A stretch of DNA of 64,000 nt. Source: CALNYX01 sp942490925. GTDB taxonomy: Bacteria > Chlamydiota > Chlamydiia > Chlamydiales > JAAKFR01. The notes below the pieces were generated by a model. That model was not told the DNA's origin, did not search any database, and worked only from the letters and a program-made list of their open reading frames with translations. A program made the translations under genes and the position numbers. The stretch covers positions 992,001-1,056,000 of the forward strand of contig CALNYX010000017.1 of the NCBI GenBank assembly GCA_942490925.1, read 5' to 3'. Positions 1 to 7,474 of this stretch are shown one piece after another (positions within the stretch are counted from its first letter, which is position 1; every line of letters begins with the position of its first letter).

Positions 1-576
1 CGCCTTGTTTATGATTCGGCAAATGACAAGTTTAAATGTGTTAAAACAGAGAATGTTAAAAAACTTTCACTGGATCATGAGACCTCATTAGAGGCAGTTT
101 CCATCCGGGTGAAGCAGTTTGTTGATAAGCATCCGAATGCTGATAGAGAGGGGACAATTCTCAAGGCGATTGGAAAGCGGTGTAAAGTTCTACGTGACCA
201 GGGAAGCACGCTTGGATTTTTTCGAAACTTTTTTCGCAGACGGAAAATCACTGTCGCCTCTCAAAAACTTGGACTTTTAGCTTCCCGCGTTGGTGGTATT
301 CAGTTAGCAGCTCATCAAAAAAGTCGTCCTAAAACTGAAGTTAGCCAGACGCGTGTCCTATTTAACCACTACGCTGGGATGCTGAAAAAAGAGAAGCATG
401 TTTCGCAAGGGATGTTAACAATCATTGAAGCTCAAATTGATGGAGCCAAGAAAAACCATCCCATGTACGTGCAAAATCTCTATCTTACTGTCAGCAAAAT
501 TGATTCGAAACCAGCGAAGCATATCAAAAACTATATTGAAAAGAATTGCGAGCTTCCAAAGGGAATGAAAAGATGA
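1..576 (+). CDS. hypothetical protein, 5' end outside window (paralog of next gene)
   Basis: The reading frame is open from the first base to the TGA at 574-576, so the gene starts left of the window; a GTG at 109 is the first in-window start-like codon but nothing marks it as the real start. At least 191 residues, basic and probably helical, with no signal peptide or membrane segment visible. Its C-terminal ~80 residues resemble the same part of the next protein: both have a VSQT/LSQT string, F-x-H-(Y/F)-x-G-(M/L)-L, QGML, and a (L/V)-Y-L-(T/A) turn before a closing helix with P-A-(K/A)-(H/K). The next start codon overlaps its stop (ATGA), so the two are translationally coupled. I do not recognise the family. 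Confidence 0.7.
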   Translation, partial: RLVYDSANDKFKCVKTENVKKLSLDHETSLEAVSIRVKQFVDKHPNADREGTILKAIGKRCKVLRDQGSTLGFFRNFFRRRKITVASQKLGLLASRVGGIQLAAHQKSRPKTEVSQTRVLFNHYAGMLKKEKHVSQGMLTIIEAQIDGAKKNHPMYVQNLYLTVSKIDSKPAKHIKNYIEKNCELPKGMKR

Positions 577-1043
577 CAGATCCCATTGGGAAAAGAAGCC
601 TTCAAGAACTTCATACTGTATCTCTCAAACCTAAAAAAGAGGACCAAGCAACAAGTGCTAGTTTGCCGATCTTATCAAGATTAAGAAATGCTGCGGAGTC
701 ATTGACTTCACCATCAAAATTCAAAGCAAGCATCTTACGTCGTTCCTCTTCTAACTTACAGACAACAGCTGCAAAAGTTGATTTAAGTCAGACAGCGCCC
801 AAGCTTTTTGCCCATTTCAAAGGGCTACTTTCGCATAGGGAAACCTATTTTGTAGATAAAGAGAGAGAAGCGCAAGGCATGCTTCCTGAGATGGAAGTCC
901 TCATCAGTAGAGCAAAGGATGTGCTCCCTGATGAAGTGCGTGATCTTTACTTGGCCATCAAAGATGTTGAAACACCGGCTGCCAAGCAGATAGCCAATTT
1001 TATTATTCAGTTTGCCCCAGAAACTTTAACCCCAAAAAAGTAA
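573..1043 (+). CDS. hypothetical protein, tandem paralog of upstream gene
   Basis: 156 residues. I chose the ATG at 573 because it overlaps the upstream stop as ATGA; the longer frame from a TTG at 546 would lie inside the upstream gene. The N-terminal half is basic and Ser/Thr/Lys-rich (low complexity to about residue 70); the C-terminal half matches the preceding protein (FAHFKGLL, EAQGMLPEME, RDLYLAIKDVETPAAKQI). An old tandem duplication explains this best. A basic disordered N-terminus before a small helical domain is also seen in chlamydial secreted effectors, but that is only an inference. The stop is 3 bp before the next start. Confidence 0.7.
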   Translation: MTDPIGKRSLQELHTVSLKPKKEDQATSASLPILSRLRNAAESLTSPSKFKASILRRSSSNLQTTAAKVDLSQTAPKLFAHFKGLLSHRETYFVDKEREAQGMLPEMEVLISRAKDVLPDEVRDLYLAIKDVETPAAKQIANFIIQFAPETLTPKK

Positions 1044-1046
1044 GTT

Positions 1047-1280
1047 ATGGCAGCTCCAATTGATCCACAACATCAAGCCAAAGCCATCAGAGATGGTCTT
1101 AAGAAAAATCATGCTGTTGTACTTCACGGTCGTAAGTTTGAGGCTGTTGAGGTAGATGAACTTGACTCGCTTGGGCTTGACTACATTACGGATCTTCATG
1201 AGGTTGCAGAGAAAGTAACTGAGTTTGCCGAACATAATTTAAGTGAAGGTGATGCTGCAAAAGTTAAAAAGGGCTCTTGA
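1047..1280 (+). CDS. small hypothetical protein, possibly first half of a split gene
   Basis: 77 residues, starting 3 bp after the preceding stop. Acidic and helical, no membrane segment. Its last 29 bases overlap the next frame (+1 relative). If the ribosome changed frame near the A-rich stretch at 1266-1273, the sequence would read on smoothly as a charged helix into the next protein, so this may be the N-terminal half of one gene that is split or read by frameshifting. No family recognised. Confidence 0.5.
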   Translation: MAAPIDPQHQAKAIRDGLKKNHAVVLHGRKFEAVEVDELDSLGLDYITDLHEVAEKVTEFAEHNLSEGDAAKVKKGS

Positions 1281-1752
1281 AGATCAACTAGAAAGAGACA
1301 CTTCTGCTTTCAAAAGTTTAAGAAGAGAACTGAAAAAACTCAGTGCCGAAAAAAAGGAAATTGAGTCTCGTGCCGAAAAGGGGCACTCTTTTGCTGATTG
1401 GGTCAGAATGATCTCTAAAAAAGAAGAATTATGTGACAAGTTAACAAGCTCTTTGAAACAACTAGAGAAAGCACCTGCTGAAAAAAAAGCCACCAAGGCT
1501 CCTAAGCAAGCTTCACACTTTCCTGAGTTAGAAGAGTTGAAAACATTTGGAACTGCTGGTGCGGCCAAAGATGCAATGATGGCACAGTTGCAACGTCGAC
1601 AAGCTGCTCAAGGTGCTGATACAGAAGTCTTAATGGCAAGTAAAGCTCTTACTGATGATGAAATGACTGAGAGTATTCAGGGTTTAGGCATTCCGAAAGG
1701 TACGTTGGAGGCTCTTGCTGAACATAGCCCAACGCTCCGCAGAGCACTATAG
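1252..1752 (+). CDS. hypothetical coiled-coil protein
   Basis: 166 residues from the ATG at 1252 (a GTG three codons upstream is the other candidate). Residues ~5-75 are strongly heptad-like and rich in Lys, Glu and Leu, so a coiled coil is likely; a Lys/Ala linker and a second helical region follow. The start has only a poorly spaced AAGG, which supports either coupling to, or frameshifting from, the overlapping upstream frame. Its TAG stop (1750-1752) sits back to back with the TAG stop of ispE on the other strand. Function unknown; small coiled-coil proteins serve as type III secretion chaperones in chlamydiae, but nothing here proves that. Confidence 0.55.
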   Translation: MLQKLKRALEDQLERDTSAFKSLRRELKKLSAEKKEIESRAEKGHSFADWVRMISKKEELCDKLTSSLKQLEKAPAEKKATKAPKQASHFPELEELKTFGTAGAAKDAMMAQLQRRQAAQGADTEVLMASKALTDDEMTESIQGLGIPKGTLEALAEHSPTLRRAL

Positions 1753-2568
1753 ATAGCTATACCAACAGCCTTCTGCTCGATTACAGTATTGCACTGCGCT
1801 TGCTTCGATTGAAGTAGGCTTCTTGCCAATGCAAATCAAGCCTGTTCCTGAACCTGTCATAAATACCTGCTCAAACAACTTATCCAACTTGTTCTTAAGG
1901 ACTTTAAGGGATGGTTGTAGCTGATAGGCAGGTTTTTCAAGATCATTACAAAGCGTTTCTTTTCCTTCTTGGAAATCTTGCAGTAACTTTCGTGGATCTT
2001 GCTGGCTACACGTTTTAAGATCGAGGATTTGGAAAATTTTGGGCGTAGACAACCCTTGGAGCGGCTTGACAAGCCACATCTGCTTTTTTTGAATCAATGG
2101 CTCTAGATCTTCAACATGCTCACCACGCCCGCTGCAATAGGCTGTACCATGGGAGAAAAAAAAGGGAACATCTGAGCCTAAATCAGCTGACCACTGCTGC
2201 AGCTCTTGCTCTGAAACTGGATGGTTATGTAGCGCATTAAGCCCCCAAAGAGTTGTTGCCGCATTACTGCTGCCACCAGCAAGGCCTGCCTCCATTGGGA
2301 TCTTTTTTTCAACATTGATATGGGCATGAAATTTGAGACCGGTTTTCTGGCGATAGAGCTGCAGGGCTTTCCAAACGAGATTGGTTGGATCACACGGCTC
2401 TTGGCTCATGGTGAGGATATCTTGGTTAGCTAGGGAGAAGGAAAGGGTATCGCCGAGGTCGATGGCCTGAAATAGCGATGCTAAATCGTGGTAGCCATCG
2501 CCTCGGCGATTTAAAATCCGCAAAAACAAGTTGATTTTTGCGGGAGAAAAAAGAGTTAGCTTACTCAC
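1747..2568 (-). CDS. ispE: 4-diphosphocytidyl-2-C-methyl-D-erythritol kinase IspE
   Basis: 273 residues. ATP-dependent kinase of the MEP (non-mevalonate) isoprenoid pathway; phosphorylates CDP-methylerythritol in the cytosol. The GHMP-kinase signature is clear: SPAKINLFL near residue 8, the ATP-binding loop GLAGGSSNAA near residue 95, and GSGTG near the C-terminus. Length is close to the family norm (~280-290). The start is GTG at 2568, overlapping the rplI stop by 8 bases. It is last in an operon with rplY, pth, rpsF, rpsR and rplI, an arrangement also found in Chlamydia. Confidence 0.95.
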   Translation of the reverse strand: MSKLTLFSPAKINLFLRILNRRGDGYHDLASLFQAIDLGDTLSFSLANQDILTMSQEPCDPTNLVWKALQLYRQKTGLKFHAHINVEKKIPMEAGLAGGSSNAATTLWGLNALHNHPVSEQELQQWSADLGSDVPFFFSHGTAYCSGRGEHVEDLEPLIQKKQMWLVKPLQGLSTPKIFQILDLKTCSQQDPRKLLQDFQEGKETLCNDLEKPAYQLQPSLKVLKNKLDKLFEQVFMTGSGTGLICIGKKPTSIEASAVQYCNRAEGCWYSYL

Positions 2569-3076
2569 TAACTTCTTCAGCAGGAGCAGCTTCTTCAGTC
2601 ACAACTGGTGCGACTGGCGCTGAGCCAGCTTCAGGGACCACTTCTAGAGTAAAGTGAGCTTCTACGCCCTCTTTTAAGCGAAGTGGAATGGTATGTTTTC
2701 CAAGCTTTTTAATCGCTTGAGGCAGTGTGATATTTTTACGCTCAAGATCAAATCCTTGCTCATTAAGCAGTGAGATCATCTCTTTTTGCGTGACAGATCC
2801 ATACATTCTGCCTTCAACATCGACTTTCGTTTCGACTTGCAAAACCACAGCAGTTAGTTTGTCAGCAAGGGCTTGCGCCTCTTTGCGGTCGACAGCAGCT
2901 TGCTTTTCACGCTCTTCTTTGAGGCGAGCTTGCATTTTGATGGTATGAGCATCAGCAATGACGCCATGCTTCTGTGGTAATAGGAAGTTGCGGATAAATC
3001 CGGGCTTAGCAGTGACAATGTCCCCGCTACGACCAAGACCATCGACATCTTTGAGTAGTAAAAGTTGTTGTTTCAT
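2561..3076 (-). CDS. rplI: 50S ribosomal protein bL9
   Basis: 171 residues. Ribosomal large-subunit protein that binds 23S rRNA near the L1 stalk base. The N-terminal domain is typical (LLLKDVDGLGRSGD, then PGFIRNFLLPQ), followed by the long connecting helix and a C-terminal domain with YGSVT. An Ala/Pro/Glu-rich tail of ~25 residues makes it longer than the usual ~150. It starts 2 bases after the rpsR stop and overlaps ispE by 8 bases. Confidence 0.97.
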   Translation of the reverse strand: MKQQLLLLKDVDGLGRSGDIVTAKPGFIRNFLLPQKHGVIADAHTIKMQARLKEEREKQAAVDRKEAQALADKLTAVVLQVETKVDVEGRMYGSVTQKEMISLLNEQGFDLERKNITLPQAIKKLGKHTIPLRLKEGVEAHFTLEVVPEAGSAPVAPVVTEEAAPAEEVSE

Positions 3077-3078
3077 GC

Positions 3079-3330
3079 TTAATCTTCTCCAACAAATGGT
3101 AATAGTCCAATGTAGCGCGCACGCTTGATGGCATTAGTTAGTAAACGTTGAAAACGGGCCGAAACGCCAGTGATACGACGTGGAAGAATTTTGCCTCGCT
3201 CAGTGATAAACCGCTTGAGAGTGTCGGTATCTTTATAATCGACACTTTTCCAACCAGCCGCCGTGAACGGACAAGACTTCCCTCGTCTTTTACGAGACTC
3301 TCTTGGAGAGTCTGACGACATTCTTTGCAT
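3079..3330 (-). CDS. rpsR: 30S ribosomal protein bS18
   Basis: 83 residues. Small-subunit platform protein, partner of bS6. Recognisable by CPFTAAG, the YKD turn, LKRFITERGKILPRR and TG-x-SARFQR. I took the ATG at 3330 because AAGGAAAG sits 5-6 bases upstream and the product then has the normal size; an in-frame extension to 3384 would run into rpsF. It lies between rpsF and rplI, the classic bacterial order. Confidence 0.96.
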   Translation of the reverse strand: MQRMSSDSPRESRKRRGKSCPFTAAGWKSVDYKDTDTLKRFITERGKILPRRITGVSARFQRLLTNAIKRARYIGLLPFVGED

Positions 3331-3340
3331 GATACTTTCC

Positions 3341-3676
3341 TTATTCTGGTAATTTTGTAAATTCAATTTCTTCTTTAACTTCATCTGTCTTCAACATCAT
3401 AAAGCGTAAAAGATCTTCATTGAGATGGTAGTCTCTCCAAAGTTCTGTTAGGGCTGCTGATGGTGTTGTGAAGTAAAGCAAGTAGTAGTGTCCTTCGCGA
3501 GTGCCACGGATCTCGTACGCCATTTTTTTGCGTCCTTGATCGAGAACTTTCTCAACTTGGCCACCGGTCTTGACAATCTCAGCTGTAATACGATCTAAGG
3601 CTTTATTGCGAGCGTCATCACTGAGTGTAGCACTGAGGATGTACATCCCTTCATAAAGCTGTTTTCTTTCTTTCAT
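3341..3676 (-). CDS. rpsF: 30S ribosomal protein bS6
   Basis: 111 residues. Small-subunit protein that pairs with bS18. The family pattern YEGMYIL, KVLDQGRKKMAYEI, GHYYLLYF and the closing LRFMMLK strand are all present. The start codon overlaps the pth stop as ATGA, so translation is coupled to pth. No acidic C-terminal tail is present. Confidence 0.97.
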   Translation of the reverse strand: MKERKQLYEGMYILSATLSDDARNKALDRITAEIVKTGGQVEKVLDQGRKKMAYEIRGTREGHYYLLYFTTPSAALTELWRDYHLNEDLLRFMMLKTDEVKEEIEFTKLPE

Positions 3677-4263
3677 GTCTTACTCCCTGCTAACTGAATA
3701 GCAGACTCCATTCCTTGTGTTATCCAGCACTCTAAGAGATCCACACCTTTTTCAATCAATTGGGGCAGGTCTTTCCTCTCAGTCGCACTGAAGTTTTCTA
3801 ATACGTAGTCCTCTAAAGGTTTTTCCCTTGAAAACTCTCCGTTAATCCCCATTCGAAGACGGGGATATTCTTGCGTTTGTAAGTTCTGCTGCACGCTGGT
3901 TAACCCATTGTGCCCTGCAGCGCTACCTTTTGGACGCAAACGCACTTTTCCAAAAGGGACGTCTACATCATCAACAACCACCATGAGGTTTGTAAGCTCG
4001 ATATGGTGGTAGCGGGCAAACTTTCCCACGCTATTGCCACTTAGATTCATATAAGTCATTGGAAGCAGTAAAAAGAGCTTAGCTCCGCTGTAACTTCCCG
4101 AAGCTAACTCTCCATTAAATCTGAGAGTACGCTTCCAACTCCAACCCTGCTTCTTTGCAAAGGCTCTCACAACCATGAATCCAAAGTTGTGTCGCGTCAT
4201 TTCATAACGCGCGCCGGGATTTCCCAGCCCTACAATCAGACGACTATCGTCTTCCGATGACAA
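3673..4263 (-). CDS. pth: peptidyl-tRNA hydrolase
   Basis: About 196 residues. Releases peptides from prematurely dissociated peptidyl-tRNAs. Motifs: LIVGLGNPG-x-x-Y with the catalytic-site H and N in TRHNFGF, TYMNLSG, VVVDDVD, and G-x-A-x-GHNGL. There is no ATG before the conserved strand. I chose the TTG at 4263 because GAGGAG lies 7 bases upstream, inside the last codons of rplY; a TTG at 4269 is also possible but sits almost on that ribosome-binding site. The overlap with rplY is about 20 bases. Confidence 0.94.
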   Translation of the reverse strand: MSSEDDSRLIVGLGNPGARYEMTRHNFGFMVVRAFAKKQGWSWKRTLRFNGELASGSYSGAKLFLLLPMTYMNLSGNSVGKFARYHHIELTNLMVVVDDVDVPFGKVRLRPKGSAAGHNGLTSVQQNLQTQEYPRLRMGINGEFSREKPLEDYVLENFSATERKDLPQLIEKGVDLLECWITQGMESAIQLAGSKT

Positions 4264-4801
4264 CAGCAACCTCCTCTAGGCTGCCAATGGGAGAAACATT
4301 ACTCGGAAGTTTGATGTCCGAAAGACGTTTCGTTTGTCCTAATCCTAAATTTTTCACGCCAATCTCAAATGCATCTGGGATGTTCTTAGGCAAGGTGCGT
4401 ACTTTCAAGTGACGAATCACTTGTCTAAGTACACCACCGAGTTTAACACCCGCGCAGTCCATTGCTCCTGTACAAACAATAGGAATTTTGACATTGATTT
4501 CGATGTCATCATGCAACTCAGTAAAATCTAGATGCAGTACATTATAAGTTGTCACGTGATACTGAATATCTTTGAGAAGAGCTTTCACTTCTTTCCCATC
4601 AATCTCTAGGGAAAAAACTTTTGATGAGAGGGTTCCAGGCTGGATAGTGTTGAGAATTTTTTTGAATTCAATACCATCTACAACAATATCTTTCCCTTTT
4701 TCCCCTTTGGAATAGAGGATTGCTGGGATATTTCCTTCACGGCGGAGCTTCTTTGCGTCCGACTTTCTCTCAGCTGAGCGGTGTGCCACTTTGAGTTTCA
4801 T
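4244..4801 (-). CDS. rplY: 50S ribosomal protein bL25, CTC/TL5 type
   Basis: 185 residues. 5S rRNA-binding protein of the long (general stress CTC/TL5) form: an N-terminal L25 domain (RREGNIPAILYSKG; D-I-Q-Y-H) followed by a C-terminal beta domain (VPI-type strand IKIPIVCTG, then GVKLGGVLRQ). ATG at 4801 with GGAG about 10 bases upstream. It is the first gene of the minus-strand operon rplY-pth-rpsF-rpsR-rplI-ispE, so the operon promoter should lie between 4802 and the tRNA-Gln terminator; no convincing -35 was seen there. Confidence 0.95.
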   Translation of the reverse strand: MKLKVAHRSAERKSDAKKLRREGNIPAILYSKGEKGKDIVVDGIEFKKILNTIQPGTLSSKVFSLEIDGKEVKALLKDIQYHVTTYNVLHLDFTELHDDIEINVKIPIVCTGAMDCAGVKLGGVLRQVIRHLKVRTLPKNIPDAFEIGVKNLGLGQTKRLSDIKLPSNVSPIGSLEEVAVVIGRR

Positions 4802-4889
4802 AATGGGAGGTCTCCAAATTGCTAAAAAGAGGAGAGTATATAAGATGAGTTTTTTTTATGCTAGTGAGAAATTGCGACTGGATTTTCAA

Positions 4890-4909
4890 AAAAATCCTAC
4901 TGAAAGGAT
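4890..4909 (-). terminator. Rho-independent terminator of tRNA-Gln
   Basis: Reading the minus strand just past the tRNA, AATCCT (its first base being the tRNA's last), a 6-base loop and AGGATT form a hairpin followed directly by five to seven T residues. It should end the tRNA-Gln transcript upstream of the rplY operon. Confidence 0.75.
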
Positions 4910-4980
4910 TGGGGTGGAAGGATTCGAACCTCCGATACACGGTACCAAAAACCGCTGCCTTACCGCTTGGCTACACCCCA
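4910..4980 (-). tRNA. tRNA-Gln (anticodon TTG)
   Basis: 71 nt cloverleaf on the minus strand. Acceptor stem TGGGGTG/CACCCCA, including the U1-A72 pair usual for bacterial tRNA-Gln; D arm AGCCAAGCGGTAAGGC; anticodon loop TTTTGGTA giving TTG; T arm with GGTTCGAATCC. CCA is not encoded. A promoter and terminator flank it. Confidence 0.97.
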
Positions 4981-4998
4981 CTAAAATAGGAAAGTAGC

Positions 4999-5027
4999 AG
5001 CATAACTTTGAAAGAAAATAAATTCAA
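4999..5027 (-). promoter_or_regulatory. sigma-66/70-type promoter of tRNA-Gln
   Basis: On the minus strand TTGAAT (5027-5022) and TATGCT (5004-4999) are separated by exactly 17 bases and lie 18 bases before the tRNA 5' end. Confidence 0.65.
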
Positions 5028-5043
5028 CACTAGAATGCGGTTT

Positions 5044-6333
5044 ATGAGGATTATACACATTGCCTCCGAACTTGCCCCTTTTGTAAAGGTGGGTGGTTTA
5101 GGAGATGTTATTCAAGGGCTTAGCCATTCTTTACAGAAAAAAGGGCACACAGTTGAGATTGTACTGCCAGCGTATCGCTCGCTGAAAAACGCGCATTTGC
5201 CTGGTGAAGTGACGCTTTTAGAAACGCCGGGCGACTTTTTTGATCGAGAAAATCTCTATGGATATGAGGATGATTCGGTCCGCTTTGCGACCTTTGCGCG
5301 TGCAGCTGTTGATTATTTGAAAGGGCGTCCTTATGATGTGCTTCATCTTCATGATTGGCATACAGCTCTCATTGCTGCTTTTTTGCCACGTACCCTGTTG
5401 ACAATTCATAATCTTGCGTATATGGGCATTTGTGATAAAAAGCTCCTCGATACGCTTGATCTTAAAGAGCAAGCTGGTTTCAAAGAGGGTCAAAAATATA
5501 GCCTTTTGCGCGGCGGCATTGAGCATGCTGATTATGTGACGACTGTCTCCCCGACTTATGCTCAAGAGATTCTTAACAGCGATCATGGGCTCTCTCTTCG
5601 CCCTCTACTCAACAAGCATACAAACAAGCTTGTAGGGATTCTAAATGGAATTGATACGACGTTCTGGGATCCTGAAAATGATCCTTATCTCCCCTTTCCT
5701 TTTTCGACAAAGCAGTTAATCGGGAAGCAGAAAATCAAAGAGCAGATCCAGCACCGTTTTGGACTTGAGAAAAAAAATGTGCGTCTTGTTTGTGCAGTCA
5801 CACGTCTTGTTCCACAAAAGGGGCCAGAGCTTATCAAAGCAGCTATTGAAAAAACGCGTGAGCTTGGTGGGCAATTTATTCTGCTAGGCTCAGCGCTTGA
5901 TCCTAAGTTTCAAAGCGACTTTGAAAAGCTCGACTACCGCGATGATCCCAACGTGCACTTAGAGCTCAAGTTCAATGAAAATCTCTCCCATGAAATCTTT
6001 GCAGCGGCTGATCTGTTGATTGTTCCGTCGATTTTTGAACCGTGTGGACTGACGCAGATGATTGCCATGCGCTATGGCACTGTACCTCTTGTGCGAAAAA
6101 CAGGAGGCCTGGCTGATAGTGTTGAAGAGTCGCGCAATGGCTTTGTCTTTGAAGAGCCGAAAAAAGCTGCGATCAATGAAGCGCTTGAACGTGCTTTTGC
6201 CTGTCCTGATAAGAAGTGGTCAGAACTGCAACAAGCTGGGATGCAAGAGGACTTTAGTTGGGATGTTCCAACCATGCACTATCTAGATTTGTATAAAAAG
6301 TGTGGGGAGAAGGTAAGCCGGATTCTGTCTTGA
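5044..6333 (+). CDS. glgA: glycogen synthase (ADP-glucose type)
   Basis: 429 residues from the ATG at 5044 (another ATG at 5035). GT5-family enzyme that extends alpha-1,4-glucan with ADP-glucose. Visible motifs: KVGGLGDV near residue 15 (ADP-glucose loop), HDWHTAL, LTIHNLAYMG, NGIDTTFWDP, VTRLVPQKG, and the C-terminal IFEPCGLTQM-x-AMRYG with TGGLADSV. Somewhat shorter than the usual ~475. No good Shine-Dalgarno is visible. The last ~11 codons lie inside the RNase P RNA gene on the other strand, so the final residues (CGEKVSRILS) are antisense RNase P RNA and probably not conserved. Confidence 0.96.
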   Translation: MRIIHIASELAPFVKVGGLGDVIQGLSHSLQKKGHTVEIVLPAYRSLKNAHLPGEVTLLETPGDFFDRENLYGYEDDSVRFATFARAAVDYLKGRPYDVLHLHDWHTALIAAFLPRTLLTIHNLAYMGICDKKLLDTLDLKEQAGFKEGQKYSLLRGGIEHADYVTTVSPTYAQEILNSDHGLSLRPLLNKHTNKLVGILNGIDTTFWDPENDPYLPFPFSTKQLIGKQKIKEQIQHRFGLEKKNVRLVCAVTRLVPQKGPELIKAAIEKTRELGGQFILLGSALDPKFQSDFEKLDYRDDPNVHLELKFNENLSHEIFAAADLLIVPSIFEPCGLTQMIAMRYGTVPLVRKTGGLADSVEESRNGFVFEEPKKAAINEALERAFACPDKKWSELQQAGMQEDFSWDVPTMHYLDLYKKCGEKVSRILS

Positions 6334-6694
6334 GACACCTCTGATTCATCTGCTCATCAAATTTCTCGATGAGAAAATGAGTCAGAGGCATCTCGAACAA
6401 TCATTCCTCTAGGAACTTCGTCACCGAAATTCTCAAGCGATTCTTCAGAAGAAACTGCGAAAGAGACAGTTGATTTCTTCTTATCTTGCTTCGGATGGGG
6501 TTTACAGCGCCTCGAGTCTCCTCGAGTACGCTCGACTCACTAAGTCGAGATTTTCATCCTATCCTTACGGCGGACTGTTTTCTGTTGCACTTTCCGTAGC
6601 CTTACGGCCCCCAGCTTTTCACTGGCATCCTCTTTCTTGTGAAGTCCGGACTTTCCTCTCCTCAAAAAGAGCAGCGATTGCTTCTCTCCCCACG
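6301..6694 (-). ncRNA. rnpB: RNase P RNA (bacterial type A)
   Basis: Catalytic RNA of RNase P, which matures tRNA 5' ends. On the minus strand the universal blocks are present in order: GAGAGGAAAGTCCGGAC (J3/4 side of P4), GTGCAACAGA, GTAAACCCCATCCGAAGCAA (the AGCAA region), and the 3' ACAGAATCCGGCTTACC. The 5' GTGGGGAGA pairs with TTCTCCCCAC at the 3' end to form P1, which sets the ends to within a few bases. The 3' end overlaps the glgA coding end by about 33 bases; the 5' end is about 7 bases after the stop of the upstream zinc-ribbon gene. Confidence 0.93.
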
Positions 6695-6700
6695 AAAGAT

Positions 6701-7474
6701 CTAAACTGTTGCAGCGCGGCGACGGCGACGACGTGGCGACGCCTCTTCCTCACTACCAAGAGCTGCTTCGCTCTCTTGCCAGTACAACATACGCGAACAG
6801 TGCTCACAGAAGATCAGGCGAGCTCCCTGGCGCACCAAGTTTTCATGCTGAGCTGTCAATACGATGTGGCATCCGCTACATGTGCGATTCTCAATTGGAA
6901 CAACAACGCGATCACGTTTGTTCTTCAAAAGACGTTCGTAGATTTTGAAAAGGTTTTCATCAACTTGAGCGATCATTTTTTCGCGCTGCTCAAGCAATTC
7001 TCTTCCTTCTGCATTGATTTTCTCGATGCTCTCATGGATCTCTTTCTCAAGAATCAGACTATTTTCATTTGTCGATTTTAGATTTTCTTTGAGAGTGGCA
7101 AATAGATCTTCTTCTGCTGTCTGACGATCCATCAAATCACTGAGGCGATGCTCAATCGCGCTTCTCTCACGCCCAGCTTGAGTCATCTCTTGTGTCAAAG
7201 CATTGAATTCGTCCATTTTCTTGACAGCAGCTTGCTGTCCTTCAAGCTTTGTAACTTTCTCCTGAATCTCTTTGATCTGCGTCTCGCCAAGACGAATTTC
7301 AGTCTTGATCTCTTTGACATTCTGATCTTTCTTCTCTACTTGCTGCTGAATATCTTCTTTGAGAGTATGAATTTTTTTGAGTTCTTTTTTTCGTTCACTT
7401 TTCACCTGTACTAAGCGGATCATCTTAATATCAAGTTCTTGAATTGAAAGAAGGGTCTTAAAAGAGTCCTGCAT
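6701..7474 (-). CDS. CT398-like coiled-coil protein with C4 zinc ribbon
   Basis: 257 residues. A long helical hairpin (residues ~10-175; Lys/Glu/Gln heptads) precedes a zinc ribbon with CSGC and CEHC pairs near residues 197-225, then a basic tail ending in a run of six arginines. This matches the DUF164/zf-RING_7 family; the C. trachomatis member CT398 has been reported to bind RpoN (sigma-54) and type III secretion parts. ATG at 7474 with AAGGAAAT upstream. rnpB follows in the same direction with almost no gap. The Arg-rich tail looks like a local extension. Confidence 0.88.
   Translation of the reverse strand: MQDSFKTLLSIQELDIKMIRLVQVKSERKKELKKIHTLKEDIQQQVEKKDQNVKEIKTEIRLGETQIKEIQEKVTKLEGQQAAVKKMDEFNALTQEMTQAGRERSAIEHRLSDLMDRQTAEEDLFATLKENLKSTNENSLILEKEIHESIEKINAEGRELLEQREKMIAQVDENLFKIYERLLKNKRDRVVVPIENRTCSGCHIVLTAQHENLVRQGARLIFCEHCSRMLYWQESEAALGSEEEASPRRRRRRAATV

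Noticed and set aside
6470..7081. Plus-strand frame of 203 codons.
   Set aside because: It is the complement of RNase P RNA and the zinc-ribbon gene; low-complexity translation.
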